A DNA stretch of 64,000 nucleotides from Methanoprimaticola sp047501175. Its GTDB lineage: Archaea > Thermoplasmatota > Thermoplasmata > Methanomassiliicoccales > Methanomethylophilaceae. The position numbers and the translations under genes are program-made. Positions 43,299-50,293 of this stretch are shown here, one piece after another. The notes under the pieces were generated by a model. It did no database searches and was not told where the DNA came from. It was given only the letters and a program-made list of their open reading frames with translations. The stretch covers positions 62,001 through 126,000 of the forward strand of contig NZ_JBEQWH010000001.1 in assembly GCF_047501175.1 (NCBI RefSeq), read 5' to 3'. Each line of letters starts with the position of its first letter. The stretch's first letter is position 1.

Positions 43299-43445
43299 AT
43301 GTCGGATGTCGTGGTGATCAACCAGAACTGCAACTGCCCCAAGATCGAGTGTCCCAGGCACGGGAACTGCAACGATTGCGTGGAGTTCCATAAGACCGAG
43401 GGTAAGAAGATTCCGTTCTGTCTGAGGTTCATGATCGAGGGTTGA
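43299..43445 (+). CDS. Small cysteine-rich protein
   Basis: 48 residues. Cysteines form the pattern CNCPKIECPRHGNCNDC then a His and a final C, suggesting one zinc or Fe-S site. The ATG is 27 bp after TATA-like gtttatactg, supporting a real leaderless gene. Similar short C-x-C-x4-C-x5-C-x2-C proteins occur in anaerobes, function unknown. The protein is short and no function can be assigned. Confidence 0.65.
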   Translation: MSDVVVINQNCNCPKIECPRHGNCNDCVEFHKTEGKKIPFCLRFMIEG

Positions 43446-43454
43446 ATCCTCGGA

Positions 43455-43823
43455 TTATAGGAGTGCCAGCCATCTCCCCCCGATCGCTCCGATGACGCAG
43501 AGGACGGAGTTCATGAATATGTTGGCCCCGGCTTTTGCATAGGCCTCGTCGACCAGTAGGTTGACGGTGTCTATCGAGAACGTGGACATCGTGGTGAACG
43601 CTCCGAAGAACCCGGTGAAGACCATTGCCTTCATGGGGCCGTCGGCGTAGATCCCGTACCTGAACATCAGGAACGACGCGAGGCAGCATCCCACGATGTT
43701 GACGATGAACGTCGCCCAGGGGAATCCGGTCTCGACCGTCCGGTAGACAGCGAACCTGCTCAGCGCACCCAGTGCGCCTCCGGCGGCGACCGCGATGAAC
43801 GGTATGATGGATTCCATTCCCAT
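43455..43823 (-). CDS. crcB: Fluoride ion channel CrcB/Fluc
   Basis: 122 residues with four hydrophobic helices. Hallmarks: AAGGALGALSRFAV, PWATFIVNIVGC and FTGFFGAFTTMSTF. It exports fluoride. The ATG at 43823 (alternative 43817) is ~25 bp after TATA-like cttatatcg on the minus strand. No fluoride riboswitch is seen upstream. Confidence 0.93.
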   Translation of the reverse strand: MGMESIIPFIAVAAGGALGALSRFAVYRTVETGFPWATFIVNIVGCCLASFLMFRYGIYADGPMKAMVFTGFFGAFTTMSTFSIDTVNLLVDEAYAKAGANIFMNSVLCVIGAIGGRWLALL

Positions 43824-43897
43824 TGGGTGCTGGATTGAAGCTTCGATATAAGCGTGTTGTCCGTCAGTTCTAATACGGACCAGTGCATGCACGGCTC

Positions 43898-45073
43898 ATG
43901 GACCTAACCAGGGATGAGCAGGCAATCCTCGACGGAGAGGAGGGCGAGAGCCGTCAGAAAGCGATGGAGCTCGTCACCGCGCTCGGCAAGATCTACGGGG
44001 CCGAGGATCTCATCGACATCACTTCCGCGCACCTATCCGGCGCCTCGTACAAGACGATTGGGGATGGCGGTCTGAAGTACCTCGAGGACATGGCCGCAGG
44101 CGGAGCCAAGGTCTCCGTGCCCTCGACGCTCAATCCGGTCGGGATGGACCGCGACCGCTGGAGGGAGATGCACATCACGCCCGAGTTCGCCGAGAAGCAG
44201 CTCAGGATAATCGACCTCTATGGTCAGATGGGTGTCAGGAAGACCTGTTCCTGCACCCCTTACACGGGAGCCAACGTCCCCACCCTTGGCGACCATGTCG
44301 CCTGGGCGGAGTCGTCCGCCCTCTCGTTCGTCAACTCGTTCATCGGTGCCAGGACCAACCGCGAGGGGGGTCCCGGGGCGCTCGCCGCGGCCATCCTCGG
44401 GAAGACCGCCAACTACGGACTCCATCTCGACGAGAGGAGGAGGCCCACCGTCGTCATCGATGCGGACATCGACGGGTCCGTCTTCTCATACTCGCTGCTC
44501 GGACAGGCCGTCGGGATGGCCATCGGCAGCGGGATCCCGTACTTCAGGGGCATATCCCCCGAGGTCGAGGAGGCCAAGACACTGAGCGCGGCGATGGCCG
44601 CCGCGGGGTCCGTCGCGCTCTGGCACGCAGAGGGCGCCACGCCCGAGGCCGGGAACTTCGACGTTTCGGACCTGGAGGTCGTCCACATAGGCGAGAAGGA
44701 GCTGGAGGCGGCCTACGACAGGCTCAACACAGTCAATGATGTGCAGCTGATCGCCATCGGATGCCCCCATCTCACCGAGAAGGAGATGCATCAGATCGCG
44801 GCATTCCTCAAGGGCAAGAGGAAGGTCAGCAAGGACATCGAGATCTGGTTCTGCACCTCCGAGGAGGTCAGGTCCAAATGCCCCGAGGACGTCGCCGTCA
44901 TGGAGCAGTTCGGTCCCGTCCTCGCGGACACTTGTATGGTCGTGGCCCCCATCGAAGGGACCTTCCAGCGCACCGGTACGAACTCCGCCAAGGCGGGGAA
45001 CTACCTGCCCACGCTCTGCTCCCAGAAGGCCATGGTCCGGGACGTCGCCGCACTCCTGGAGGTGGTCATGTGA
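43898..45073 (+). CDS. Aconitase X-type phosphomevalonate dehydratase large subunit
   Basis: 391 residues. Aconitase-X catalytic domain: CSCTPYTGANVP with Fe-S cysteines, GDHVAWAESSA, NSFIGARTNREGGP, and a C-terminal GTNSAKAGNYLP. In archaea this enzyme dehydrates 5-phosphomevalonate to trans-anhydromevalonate phosphate in a modified isoprenoid pathway. The ATG at 43898 fits a TATA-like element ~25 bp upstream (ctaatacgg); ATG 43883 would precede that start. It is coupled to the small subunit. Confidence 0.9.
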   Translation: MDLTRDEQAILDGEEGESRQKAMELVTALGKIYGAEDLIDITSAHLSGASYKTIGDGGLKYLEDMAAGGAKVSVPSTLNPVGMDRDRWREMHITPEFAEKQLRIIDLYGQMGVRKTCSCTPYTGANVPTLGDHVAWAESSALSFVNSFIGARTNREGGPGALAAAILGKTANYGLHLDERRRPTVVIDADIDGSVFSYSLLGQAVGMAIGSGIPYFRGISPEVEEAKTLSAAMAAAGSVALWHAEGATPEAGNFDVSDLEVVHIGEKELEAAYDRLNTVNDVQLIAIGCPHLTEKEMHQIAAFLKGKRKVSKDIEIWFCTSEEVRSKCPEDVAVMEQFGPVLADTCMVVAPIEGTFQRTGTNSAKAGNYLPTLCSQKAMVRDVAALLEVVM

Positions 45074-45846
45074 TGATCCCGGGACGCACCATAGCCTCCG
45101 GCAAGGCGAGAGGGGAGGTCCTCAAGCTCGACGAGCCCCTCAGCTTCCTAGGGGGAGTCGACGGGGCCACAGGCGAGCTCCGTGTCGGGAACGGGGGAAA
45201 CGTCGCGGGGAAGATCCTCGTCTTCCCACGCGGAAAGGGCAGCACCGTCGGGTCGTTCGTTATGTACGACCTCATGGTCCACGGGAAGGCACCTGCGGCG
45301 GTCATCAACGAGTCCGCCGAGACCATCGTCGCCACCGGCGCCGTGATCTCGTCCATCCCCATGGTAGACTCCATCCCCTCCGTGGACATGTTCGAGGACG
45401 GGGACATGGTCACCGTCGACGCGGACGGGGGGACGGTCGAGATAGAGGACGTGGAGGTACGTCCCGTCGTGTCATCGGCACTGTACAGCGACGACAAGGT
45501 CCTCCTCCTGAAGAGGCCGGATACGTGCAGGTCCTTCCCCGGATGCTGGTCCCTCGTGGCCGGCAAGATCGAGGGGGACGAGTCCCCCGTGCAGGCCGCA
45601 AGGCGTGAGATCCACGAGGAGACCGGGATAGACGTGGCCAACCCCGACGTCATGATGAAGCCCATCTACGTCAGGGAGGGCCGGACACTCTGGAAGGTGC
45701 ATCCGTTCCTGTACAGGATCGGACACATGGACCCAGTCCTCAACGAGGAGAACGAGGGCTACGAATGGGTGTCCCCTGCCGAGATCGGGAACAGGAGGAC
45801 CGTGTCGAAGACCGCAGAGGTCGTCGACCGCATGATCGGCCAGTGA
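45073..45846 (+). CDS. Phosphomevalonate dehydratase small subunit (DUF126) fused to a Nudix hydrolase
   Basis: 257 residues. About residues 1-130 are the swivelling aconitase-X small domain (PGRTIASGKARGEVL, RGKGSTVGSFVMYDL, and the serine in HGKAPAAVINE). The remaining ~120 residues are a Nudix hydrolase with an intact Nudix box near residues 178-200 (GKIEGDES, AARREIHEETGI). The dehydratase half normally stands alone, so the Nudix addition is unusual. The ATG overlaps the large-subunit stop. Confidence 0.88.
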   Translation: MIPGRTIASGKARGEVLKLDEPLSFLGGVDGATGELRVGNGGNVAGKILVFPRGKGSTVGSFVMYDLMVHGKAPAAVINESAETIVATGAVISSIPMVDSIPSVDMFEDGDMVTVDADGGTVEIEDVEVRPVVSSALYSDDKVLLLKRPDTCRSFPGCWSLVAGKIEGDESPVQAARREIHEETGIDVANPDVMMKPIYVREGRTLWKVHPFLYRIGHMDPVLNEENEGYEWVSPAEIGNRRTVSKTAEVVDRMIGQ

Positions 45847-45852
45847 AGCTCA

Positions 45853-45873
45853 GGGGGAGGGTCTCCCCTCCCC
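45853..45873. terminator. Bidirectional hairpin between convergent genes
   Basis: GGGGAGG (45854-45860) pairs with CCTCCCC (45867-45873) across loop gtctcc. It lies between converging stops at 45846 and 45882. Confidence 0.5.
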
Positions 45874-45881
45874 GACAATTG

Positions 45882-46865
45882 TCAGAAGAGGTCCACGGGG
45901 GTCCTGTGGTACCTCAGCGTGGAACCGTCACCCGACGCGATGGCGACGAGCTCCGTTATGTAGAGCACCGGCTTCCCGCCCGGGAGGGAATCGTACTTCT
46001 CGAAGCACATGGGGCATCCCACGACGATGACGTCCGAGTCCTTCGCGGCATCCTGTCTCTCGGACATGAGGACGGATGCGACCTTGCGGGACGCCTTCCC
46101 GCAGCACCCCGACTCCTTATTCACGATGTCGCAGCCCATGTGCTCGAGTATCTCCCTCATCTCGGAAGCGAACGGCTTCGCCGCGCATCCGGGCTCCATC
46201 GAGACCTTGATGCTCCTCTTCAACACGGGAAGGTCGTCGACATGCCTGTGGAGGAAGACGATCATGTGCTCGCACTCCACGCCGGACATCTGCATGATCT
46301 CGCTGCATCCCGCGCACATCGTGACCATGGGCCTCCCGTCCGCGGACTCGCCCATCCTGGTCCTGTAGCCGTCTCTCTCCTCGTCCTCCATGCATCCGAA
46401 CTGGATCGGGTACATGCAGCATGTGAAGCCGGGGAGCTCCGTGCACCTTATCCCGAACGACCCGAACGCGGATGGGACGGAATGCTCCAGATGGGGGTTC
46501 CAGCATCTGACGATGCATCCCGGCATGACGTAGACGTCGTCGCCGGTCCATCCCGGGGGGAGCTCGGTCCTGGACGACTCCTCCCTGAGAGGTCTCGCCA
46601 GTCCCGTCTCTCTGAAGCACTCCGAGACCTCCATGCCCGTGACGATGCTGTATGCCGCGAGCATCACGGTCTTGGGGTCCGTCTCGGGGCAGATCCTCGA
46701 GCACTCCCCGCATCCGACGCAGTCGAAGACCGCCTTGTCGTCGCCGAGCATCACCGCCAGCGGATCGCATCCGCCGTGGCGGTAGGAGGGACAGACCTCC
46801 CTGCACTGCCCGCATTCTATGCACTTCGCACGGTACTCGTCGATACGGTCACGGATCCTGGTCAT
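45882..46865 (-). CDS. HdrB/GlpC-like iron-sulfur protein with CCG domains
   Basis: 327 residues from MTRIRDRI; the TTG at 46880 is a weaker start. Two N-terminal [4Fe-4S] motifs (CIECGQCREVC, CVGCGECSRIC) precede two CCG domains (PGCI...FTCC...MCAGC and PGCA...SGCCG...GCPMC). CCG domains bind the noncubane clusters of heterodisulfide reductase HdrB/HdrD and the iron-sulfur subunits of GlpC. It follows the EFR1 protein by 18 bp, suggesting a flavin-to-disulfide-like electron route. Substrate unknown. Confidence 0.85.
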   Translation of the reverse strand: MTRIRDRIDEYRAKCIECGQCREVCPSYRHGGCDPLAVMLGDDKAVFDCVGCGECSRICPETDPKTVMLAAYSIVTGMEVSECFRETGLARPLREESSRTELPPGWTGDDVYVMPGCIVRCWNPHLEHSVPSAFGSFGIRCTELPGFTCCMYPIQFGCMEDEERDGYRTRMGESADGRPMVTMCAGCSEIMQMSGVECEHMIVFLHRHVDDLPVLKRSIKVSMEPGCAAKPFASEMREILEHMGCDIVNKESGCCGKASRKVASVLMSERQDAAKDSDVIVVGCPMCFEKYDSLPGGKPVLYITELVAIASGDGSTLRYHRTPVDLF

Positions 46866-46898
46866 GTGAACACCCGTCAATCCACTAGGGGGATTAAT

Positions 46899-47660
46899 TC
46901 ATTCCCTGAGCTCGGAGGGGTCGTCGAAGGGGCAGACGTACCTCCTCCTGCCGACAGTCCTCCCCTTGAACTCGATGGCCTGCTCCGGACACCTGTTGAG
47001 GCATGCGAGGCACTGCATGCAGTCGCTGCTCCACCTGGGCCTGCCGTCGTCGAGCGTGATTGCCCTGACGGGGCACATCCTGGCGCATGACCCGCATCCG
47101 GTGCACCTCTCGGTTGAGCGGAATCCTCTGCCGCCGGTGTAGAACCTCATGAACATCGAGTTGACGAGGGTGCTCTTCACAAGCCCGCCCCGGGTCATGT
47201 ACTCCAGGGGCTCCTGCCTGGAGATGCGGGACGAGATGCCGTCGATGGTTGGGACGGCCTTGCGGACGATGTCTTCGGCCTCGTCCCTGTCGACCGGTTC
47301 GAAGAACACGACGTAGTTGTCCGGCATGACGACCACGCCGATGCCCAGGAGGTCGAGGCCCTTCTCCCCGCACAGTCTTCTGATGTACCTGTCCGCCCTC
47401 GCGGCCTCCCCGCCGCAGGTGACGACGAAATAGATCCCCTTTTCGCCCTTGAACTCGGTGTCCCTGACGAAATCCTCGACATACCTCGGGATGCGCCAGG
47501 CGAATATCGGTGTGACGATCACGAACGGTCTGTCGGATTCCAGGACCTTCTTCCCGGATGCTATGATGTCGGGGATGTACTCCGCGGTGTCCCCCGTGGT
47601 CTCCGCAATCATCCTCGCCACGAGCCTGGTGTTGCCTGTGGCGCTGAAGTACGCTATCAT
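46899..47660 (-). CDS. EFR1-type flavodoxin-ferredoxin fusion protein
   Basis: 253 residues. Flavodoxin-like N-terminal domain (YFSATGNTRLVA) of ~150 residues is followed by two [4Fe-4S] sites (CTGCGSCARMCP, CMQCLACLNRCP). EFR1 proteins move electrons between flavin and Fe-S clusters. TATA-like gtttatacc lies ~27 bp before the ATG. It is the first gene of the redox pair. Confidence 0.92.
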   Translation of the reverse strand: MIAYFSATGNTRLVARMIAETTGDTAEYIPDIIASGKKVLESDRPFVIVTPIFAWRIPRYVEDFVRDTEFKGEKGIYFVVTCGGEAARADRYIRRLCGEKGLDLLGIGVVVMPDNYVVFFEPVDRDEAEDIVRKAVPTIDGISSRISRQEPLEYMTRGGLVKSTLVNSMFMRFYTGGRGFRSTERCTGCGSCARMCPVRAITLDDGRPRWSSDCMQCLACLNRCPEQAIEFKGRTVGRRRYVCPFDDPSELRE

Positions 47661-47730
47661 GTCTGCCCGAGTCCCGTGCGGGTATAAACGGATGCAGTCG
47701 GGATCCTTCGGCCCTGCGGACCTCGGTCGG

Positions 47731-48297
47731 TCACGGATCCGTCGGCCTGGCCACGATTGATGAGGTCCTCACGACAATCGATGCCACGGAGAGGGTCACC
47801 GCTATGACGACCATCAACGTCATGGGGGCTACGGCGTTCGGGTCCATCAGGCGGATTACGACAACCGCCAGAGGCATCAGCATGAACGTTATCCCCGCCA
47901 TCCTCCCGAACATGTCGTATCTAAGACGCATGTGATCATTCGACATCCTGGATGTGACGAAGAACTGGGCTATCAGCAGGACCTCCATGAACGGTACCAG
48001 CAGCGTGACCGCCTCGGCCGCACACATGGCGATCGCCGACAGCAGGGCCATGAGGAGGTCGCCGGCAACATCCAGGACGGCCCCGGTGTCGCTCGTGCAC
48101 CTCCAGCGTCTTGCGAGCCTTCCGTCGAGGACATCCGTGGCCAGCATCATCAGCAGGATAAGTATGACCATGCGACCGGAGGTCCCTTCGGTGAGGAAGC
48201 GGTACAGTCCGACGGCCAGAGGTACCGACATGACTATACGGGAAACACTCAGGGCGTTGGGGATCCGGCCTCTGAGATGTTCTGTGTCTGCGAACAT
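47731..48297 (-). CDS. CDP-alcohol phosphatidyltransferase
   Basis: 188 residues with about five hydrophobic helices. The catalytic motif D-x2-DG-x2-AR-x8-G-x3-D-x3-D is complete (begins DVLDGRLARRW, ends AVLDVAGD). Such enzymes attach an alcohol head group to CDP-archaeol or CDP-diacylglycerol. Substrate (inositol-P, glycerol-P, serine) cannot be told. It shares an operator region with the HxlR gene. Confidence 0.88.
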   Translation of the reverse strand: MFADTEHLRGRIPNALSVSRIVMSVPLAVGLYRFLTEGTSGRMVILILLMMLATDVLDGRLARRWRCTSDTGAVLDVAGDLLMALLSAIAMCAAEAVTLLVPFMEVLLIAQFFVTSRMSNDHMRLRYDMFGRMAGITFMLMPLAVVVIRLMDPNAVAPMTLMVVIAVTLSVASIVVRTSSIVARPTDP

Positions 48298-48311
48298 GTG
48301 TTCTGCATGTA

Positions 48312-48344
48312 GGTATTGATTTTATACCAACAACAATGTTGGTA
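48312..48344. promoter_or_regulatory. Divergent promoter with HxlR-type operators
   Basis: One TATA-like ttttatacc lies ~27 bp from both the HxlR ATG (48355) and, in reverse, the CDP-alcohol transferase ATG (48297). It is wrapped by GGTAT-n7-ATACC (48312-48328) and perfect TACCAAC-n6-GTTGGTA (48325-48344). A bound HxlR dimer would shut both genes. Confidence 0.6.
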
Positions 48345-48354
48345 CTGACTTGGT

Positions 48355-48762
48355 ATGGTCGACGATACTGGGGAGAACGGGCCGGTCTTGCCGTCTGGTG
48401 TGACCATCGAACGCATAAACCGTGCCAGGGATGCCAACAGGGTTATCCTGGAGAAATGGACGAGCACGATCGTTTTCGTTCTTTCGACGGAGGGCACGAT
48501 GAGATTCAACAGGATTAGGTCCATGATCCCGGGCATGACCTCCACGATGCTGACCACCCGGCTCAGGGAGATGGAGGATTACGGGATGGTGACCCGCGAG
48601 GTTTATCCGGAGGTCCCTGTCAGGGTGGAGTATTCTCTGACGGAACGCTCCATGGAGCTCATCCCCATTCTCATACAGATGATGGAGTGGGCGGAGAAGT
48701 ACTATGTCGAGAACCGTACGGGACGATTCTCGGATCCGACTCGTCCGCAGTTCAGTTCCTGA
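48355..48762 (+). CDS. HxlR-family winged-helix transcriptional regulator
   Basis: 135 residues. HxlR pattern: ILEKWTSTIVFVLS, RFNRIRSMIPGMTSTMLTTRL, and the wing VRVEYSLTERS. Most HxlR proteins sense redox or electrophiles through a conserved cysteine near the N terminus; none is visible here, so the ligand is open. It likely controls the divergent phosphatidyltransferase and itself. It overlaps the convergent ATPase gene by 11 bp. Confidence 0.9.
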   Translation: MVDDTGENGPVLPSGVTIERINRARDANRVILEKWTSTIVFVLSTEGTMRFNRIRSMIPGMTSTMLTTRLREMEDYGMVTREVYPEVPVRVEYSLTERSMELIPILIQMMEWAEKYYVENRTGRFSDPTRPQFSS

Positions 48763-50050
48763 GTGATGTTATCGGCACGACGTAAACGCCATCCTCGCGC
48801 CTGTATGCCGCGGATTCCATGCCGGAAATCACGCACATGAATTCGGGTGCACGACCGTTGGGATCATCCGCCATCATGTTGCCGATCTTGATCAGGTTGT
48901 CGGCAGCGGAGTCTATCATGTTCGTTCCGAGTTTGACCTCGAACGCACCCCATCTCCCATCGGGCATCTCCACAACGGCATCGATCTCCCTTCCAGAACC
49001 GTCGCGGTAGTGCATCAACCTGCCTCCGTTCGCTGTCGCATACACGCCCAGATCCCTCTCGCACAGGGATTCGAACATGAATCCGAATGTGTTCAGATCG
49101 TCTTCCAGCATCTTCTTGCTGAGTCCCAGCGATGCTACTGCCAATGCAGGGTCAGTGAGATGTCTCTTCGGTGTTTTGCCGACCCTCACGGATGATCTGA
49201 GGTTCGGACTGAATGGCATCTGATCCTCGATCAGGAACATTCTGTTCAATGTATCGATGTAATCGGCTATGGTCGAGCCCTTGATGTTCTCATCATCATT
49301 TTCCAGTATGTCCTTGGAGATGGTGGACATGCTCACCATGGTGGATTCGTTGCGTGCGAGCGAGCGGAGCAGCATCTTCATGCGAGATGGGTTCTTGCTG
49401 CGATCGACGCGTTTCAGATCCTTCTCGCAGATGAAGTCAGGATACCTGGATACAGCGTTGAACGCATCCTCGTCAGACATGTTCAGGTTGCCGGGCCATC
49501 CACCACGCATCGTCATGGTGATCAGGTCCTCGAGCCTCATGTCTTTGATGGGTGTGGGTTTGAATTCGGAGTTGAATAGTCCAGACAGAGAAACTCTGCC
49601 GTCTGACGAACCGGATTCGAACAGGGACATGGTGCGCATGCGAACGGTTCCTATACGTCCGAAGCCACTGTGTTTTACCCCATTTCCAACACTGTCGTCC
49701 TCATCATTAGGGGTTGATGATCCGCATAGGATGAACCGTCCTTTGCGGTTATCTTCATCTACTTTACGACGAACACCATCCCATATTCCAGGAGATAGCT
49801 GCCATTCATCGATCAGATGAGGTTCTTTACCTTCCAGGGCATAGTTGACATCCATCTCGGCATATCTGAGATTCCTGAACTGCAGGGTCGGGTCGTCTAG
49901 TGCATATATGCTGTTGGCATGGTTCAGTGCCGTCCAGGTCTTACCACAGTACTTAGTGCCCTCGATGCTCACTGCACCGTATGATCTCATCATGAGATCG
50001 ATTTGTGGATCCATCAATCTCGGAATGTAACCTTTGTTGGTCAGTGTCAT
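48752..50050 (-). CDS. DUF4143-type AAA ATPase
   Basis: 432 residues from MTLTNKGYIPR; the longer in-frame start at 50161 lies within the tandem repeats and is rejected. Walker A is altered (GTKYCGKT). HLIDEWQ is the Walker B region, FILCGSSTP a sensor, and DUF4143 follows with ADYIDTLNRMFLIEDQ. The C-terminal REIDAVVEM...FEVKLG suggests a nuclease-like fold. Such ATPases are common, mobile-element-like genes of unclear function. Its sequence is more AT-rich than the neighbours, in keeping with transfer. Confidence 0.85.
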   Translation of the reverse strand: MTLTNKGYIPRLMDPQIDLMMRSYGAVSIEGTKYCGKTWTALNHANSIYALDDPTLQFRNLRYAEMDVNYALEGKEPHLIDEWQLSPGIWDGVRRKVDEDNRKGRFILCGSSTPNDEDDSVGNGVKHSGFGRIGTVRMRTMSLFESGSSDGRVSLSGLFNSEFKPTPIKDMRLEDLITMTMRGGWPGNLNMSDEDAFNAVSRYPDFICEKDLKRVDRSKNPSRMKMLLRSLARNESTMVSMSTISKDILENDDENIKGSTIADYIDTLNRMFLIEDQMPFSPNLRSSVRVGKTPKRHLTDPALAVASLGLSKKMLEDDLNTFGFMFESLCERDLGVYATANGGRLMHYRDGSGREIDAVVEMPDGRWGAFEVKLGTNMIDSAADNLIKIGNMMADDPNGRAPEFMCVISGMESAAYRREDGVYVVPITSLRN

Positions 50051-50078
50051 CTTATCGGGTTCAGGATGTTGTTCGACA

Positions 50079-50191
50079 ATATAAATATTCTGAAAGTTTG
50101 ACTCTAATAGTATAACTTTCATGACTCTCATGGTACAACTTTCATGACTCTCACAGTACAACTTTCATGACTCTCACAGTACAACTTTCAT
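50079..50191. repeat. Promoter plus four 23-bp tandem repeats before the ATPase gene
   Basis: Four head-to-tail copies of a 23-bp unit, each ending with ACTTTCAT, occupy 50100-50122, 50123-50145, 50146-50168 and 50169-50191. Copies 3 and 4 are identical; copies 1 and 2 have drifted. They sit just upstream of the ATPase's TATA-like element (50079-50088). Regular spacing near two helical turns suggests cooperative protein binding. Confidence 0.75.
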
Positions 50192-50268
50192 GACACGATG
50201 TCAGCTATCATGAGAATCGGCAGACTCCTCGAGGGGGTCGGATCGAAAACGGCGAGAAAAGGTGGAAA

Positions 50269-50282
50269 GGGGCCGGAGCCCC
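50269..50282 (-). terminator. Terminator of ileS
   Basis: GGGGC/GCCCC stem with a 4-nt loop, 11 bp past the ileS stop on the minus strand, followed there by T-rich tttccaccttttct. Confidence 0.6.
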
Positions 50283-50293
50283 TGTTTGCATGA

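Noticed and set aside
43824..43892. Fluoride riboswitch before crcB
   Set aside because: The conserved crcB-motif sequence is not seen, and the TATA box sits about 25 bp from the ATG, leaving no leader.
50100..50191. CRISPR array
   Set aside because: The 23-bp units are contiguous without spacers, and no cas genes are nearby.
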